From: Pirellulales bacterium
Lineage (GTDB): Bacteria; Planctomycetota; Planctomycetia; Pirellulales; Thermoguttaceae
Reading direction: 5' to 3'
DNA length: 6,559 nt
Assembly: GCA_030605745.1 (NCBI GenBank)
Contig: JAUWHT010000459.1
Location: forward strand, 1-6,559
Shown here: positions 5,591 to 6,559 of the stretch, one piece after another
Numbering within the stretch: position 1 is the first letter of the stretch
Layout of the letters: every line of letters starts with the position of its first letter
Made by a program: the position numbers and the translations under genes
Notes under the pieces: model-generated
What the model saw: the letters and a program-made list of their open reading frames with translations, nothing else
Told to the model about the DNA's origin: nothing
The model's database searches: none

Positions 5591-6346
5591 TTATGGATAC
5601 AGTCCCTTCAGTTTTTGCCCGGCTGCCCGCCGGCGCAGCTCGTACTTGATTTCAACCGGCGAGTCCTTCACTTCGATACCGCCGAGTTGCGGGTCCCAAA
5701 GCCACGTCCAGCGACGCAGCTCGCTAACTTGCAGCAGCGCACGGTCGAGGACCTTGGTGCGTTTGTTCTTCTGCCAGCCGCCGTAGTTCCAATCGTACTG
5801 CCAGATCTCGTGGCGGATGGTGCCTGCGCCGGGGGTGTAGCTGGTCGGCTTGTCGCGGATGAGCATTACCAGCACGCGGGCGGTTTTCTTGTTGCCGCCC
5901 ATGTACAGCGGTACGACCTTGTTCTCGTAATGCTGCGACTTCTTGATATCGTCGGCGATGAACCGTCGGGTTTCGTCGTCGGTGGTGGCGTTGCCGGGAA
6001 GAAACGGATCGAATTCCAGGACCGGCGGATATGTGAAGCCCTCGATGCGCACGCGGTCGCGGCCCATAATCAGCAGATCGTACTTGCCCTTGGGCAGGTC
6101 CTTGAAGACCCACTTGTTTTTGCCTGTGTTGGTAGCTACCGCGTCGAGCCGAGGTGCATCGATTTTGGCCTTCGGATCGACAGGCCGGTGATGGTTACCG
6201 TCGATGTCCCAGCGGCTGATCGCGCCGACCAGCGTCACGCCTTTTGCGTCGCCCAGATCGACGGTTAGCGTGGCTGCTTCAGCAGCGCTTCGCCCGAGGA
6301 CGCACGACAGGCAGAGAACGATTGTCGGGATAACGGTCGATTGCAT
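5591..6346 (-). CDS. Secreted protein of unknown function with Sec signal peptide
   Basis: I recognise no named domain. The 251-residue product begins with a hydrophobic segment TVIPTIVLCLSCVLG (4-18) and a likely signal peptidase I site after AEA (22-24), so it should be exported to the periplasm or surface. Cys12 and Cys15 do not fit a lipobox. The n-region lacks Lys or Arg, which is unusual. The mature part starts with short strands (TLTVDLGDAKGVTLVGAISRW without break from 26 on) and has FKDLPKGKYDLLIMGRDRVR (81-100), reminiscent of the beta-sandwich 'carboxypeptidase regulatory-like' fold. The C-terminal half is Trp/Tyr-rich, with IWQYDWNYGGWQ (181-192) and RRWTWLWDPQLGGIEV (211-226), suggesting a carbohydrate- or surface-binding role, though that is inference. 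The ATG at 6346 is chosen because it puts the signal peptide at the N-terminus; the longer frame to 6481 overlaps the upstream gene. It follows that gene by 14 bp and is probably co-transcribed. Confidence 0.82.
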   Translation of the reverse strand: MQSTVIPTIVLCLSCVLGRSAAEAATLTVDLGDAKGVTLVGAISRWDIDGNHHRPVDPKAKIDAPRLDAVATNTGKNKWVFKDLPKGKYDLLIMGRDRVRIEGFTYPPVLEFDPFLPGNATTDDETRRFIADDIKKSQHYENKVVPLYMGGNKKTARVLVMLIRDKPTSYTPGAGTIRHEIWQYDWNYGGWQKNKRTKVLDRALLQVSELRRWTWLWDPQLGGIEVKDSPVEIKYELRRRAAGQKLKGLYP

Positions 6347-6360
6347 GATAAATAGAGCGT

Positions 6361-6559
6361 TTATTCGAGTTGCTGAATGTTTTTCTTCACCATGGGTACC
6401 AGCGGGCTGCCGGGGTAATCTTTTAACAGTGCGTGCAGCGTGGCCAGTGCCCGATCTACCCGGCCGCGCTTCACTTCGCAATCGGCGGCCAGCAGCAGGA
6501 GCTGGTCGACGTAGGGCGAATCCGGGTTGACCGCCTGCAATTGCTCGGCCTGTGCGATG
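6361..6559 (-). CDS. C-terminal fragment of a TPR-like protein (cut by window edge)
   Basis: This frame has no start inside the window. Reading the minus strand from 6558, 65 residues run open to a TAA at 6363-6361. The sequence has helix-turn-helix spacing typical of tetratricopeptide repeats: DSPYVDQLLLLAADCEVKRG, then RVDRALATLHALLKDYPGSP, then LVPMVKKNIQQLE. The pattern of small residues, 'ALATLHALLKDYPGSP' followed by a closing helix, matches the last repeats of BamD/YbgF-style or general TPR scaffold proteins. TPR domains mediate protein-protein contacts. The full function depends on the missing N-terminal part outside the window. Its stop lies 14 bp before the secreted-protein start, suggesting one operon. 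Confidence 0.75.
   Translation of the reverse strand, partial: IAQAEQLQAVNPDSPYVDQLLLLAADCEVKRGRVDRALATLHALLKDYPGSPLVPMVKKNIQQLE

Noticed and set aside
5615..6268. 217-aa plus-strand frame over the secreted-protein gene
   Set aside because: It has no motif, while the minus strand encodes a credible signal peptide and ordered protein over the same bases.
6347..6481. 45-residue upstream extension of the secreted protein
   Set aside because: It would bury the signal peptide, is rich in Arg/Gly/Thr, and overlaps the in-frame end of the TPR-like gene.

Overview
The window is a gene-dense, GC-rich bacterial segment. It carries one familiar housekeeping gene (purD) and several genes that I recognise only by domain or not at all. 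High GC in the main genes, weak Shine-Dalgarno sequences, many conserved-looking proteins without known domains, and the combination of a YacP-type nuclease with a compact SNF2 helicase point to a planctomycete (Pirellulales-like). That assignment is inference from gene style, not from a marker gene.

Layout. Positions 1-249 hold a pair of inverted 'NPLPEGEG'-type interspersed repeats, then an in-frame coding-looking remnant that leads into purD (250-1524, +, phosphoribosylamine-glycine ligase). Three genes on the minus strand converge on purD and probably form one operon read from about 3025 down to 1555: a 160-aa helical protein of unknown function, a YacP-like NYN-domain ribonuclease, and a small retroviral-type (clan AA) aspartic protease that overlaps the nuclease gene. 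A recognisable -35/-10 pair lies just upstream of the first gene.

After a 243-bp divergent intergenic region, a + strand pair follows: a 193-aa protein of unknown function (3252-3833) and a compact SNF2-family helicase (3833-5584), joined by a one-base TAATG stop/start overlap. The pair is probably made together and acts together. A convergent minus-strand gene (5591-6346) encodes a Sec-type secreted protein of unknown function. Upstream of it on the same strand is the C-terminal end of a TPR-like protein cut by the window edge (6361-6559).

The best candidate for something undescribed is the translationally coupled unknown-protein/SNF2 pair. The three-gene nuclease/protease operon comes second. 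No rRNA, tRNA, CRISPR array or complete insertion sequence was seen.
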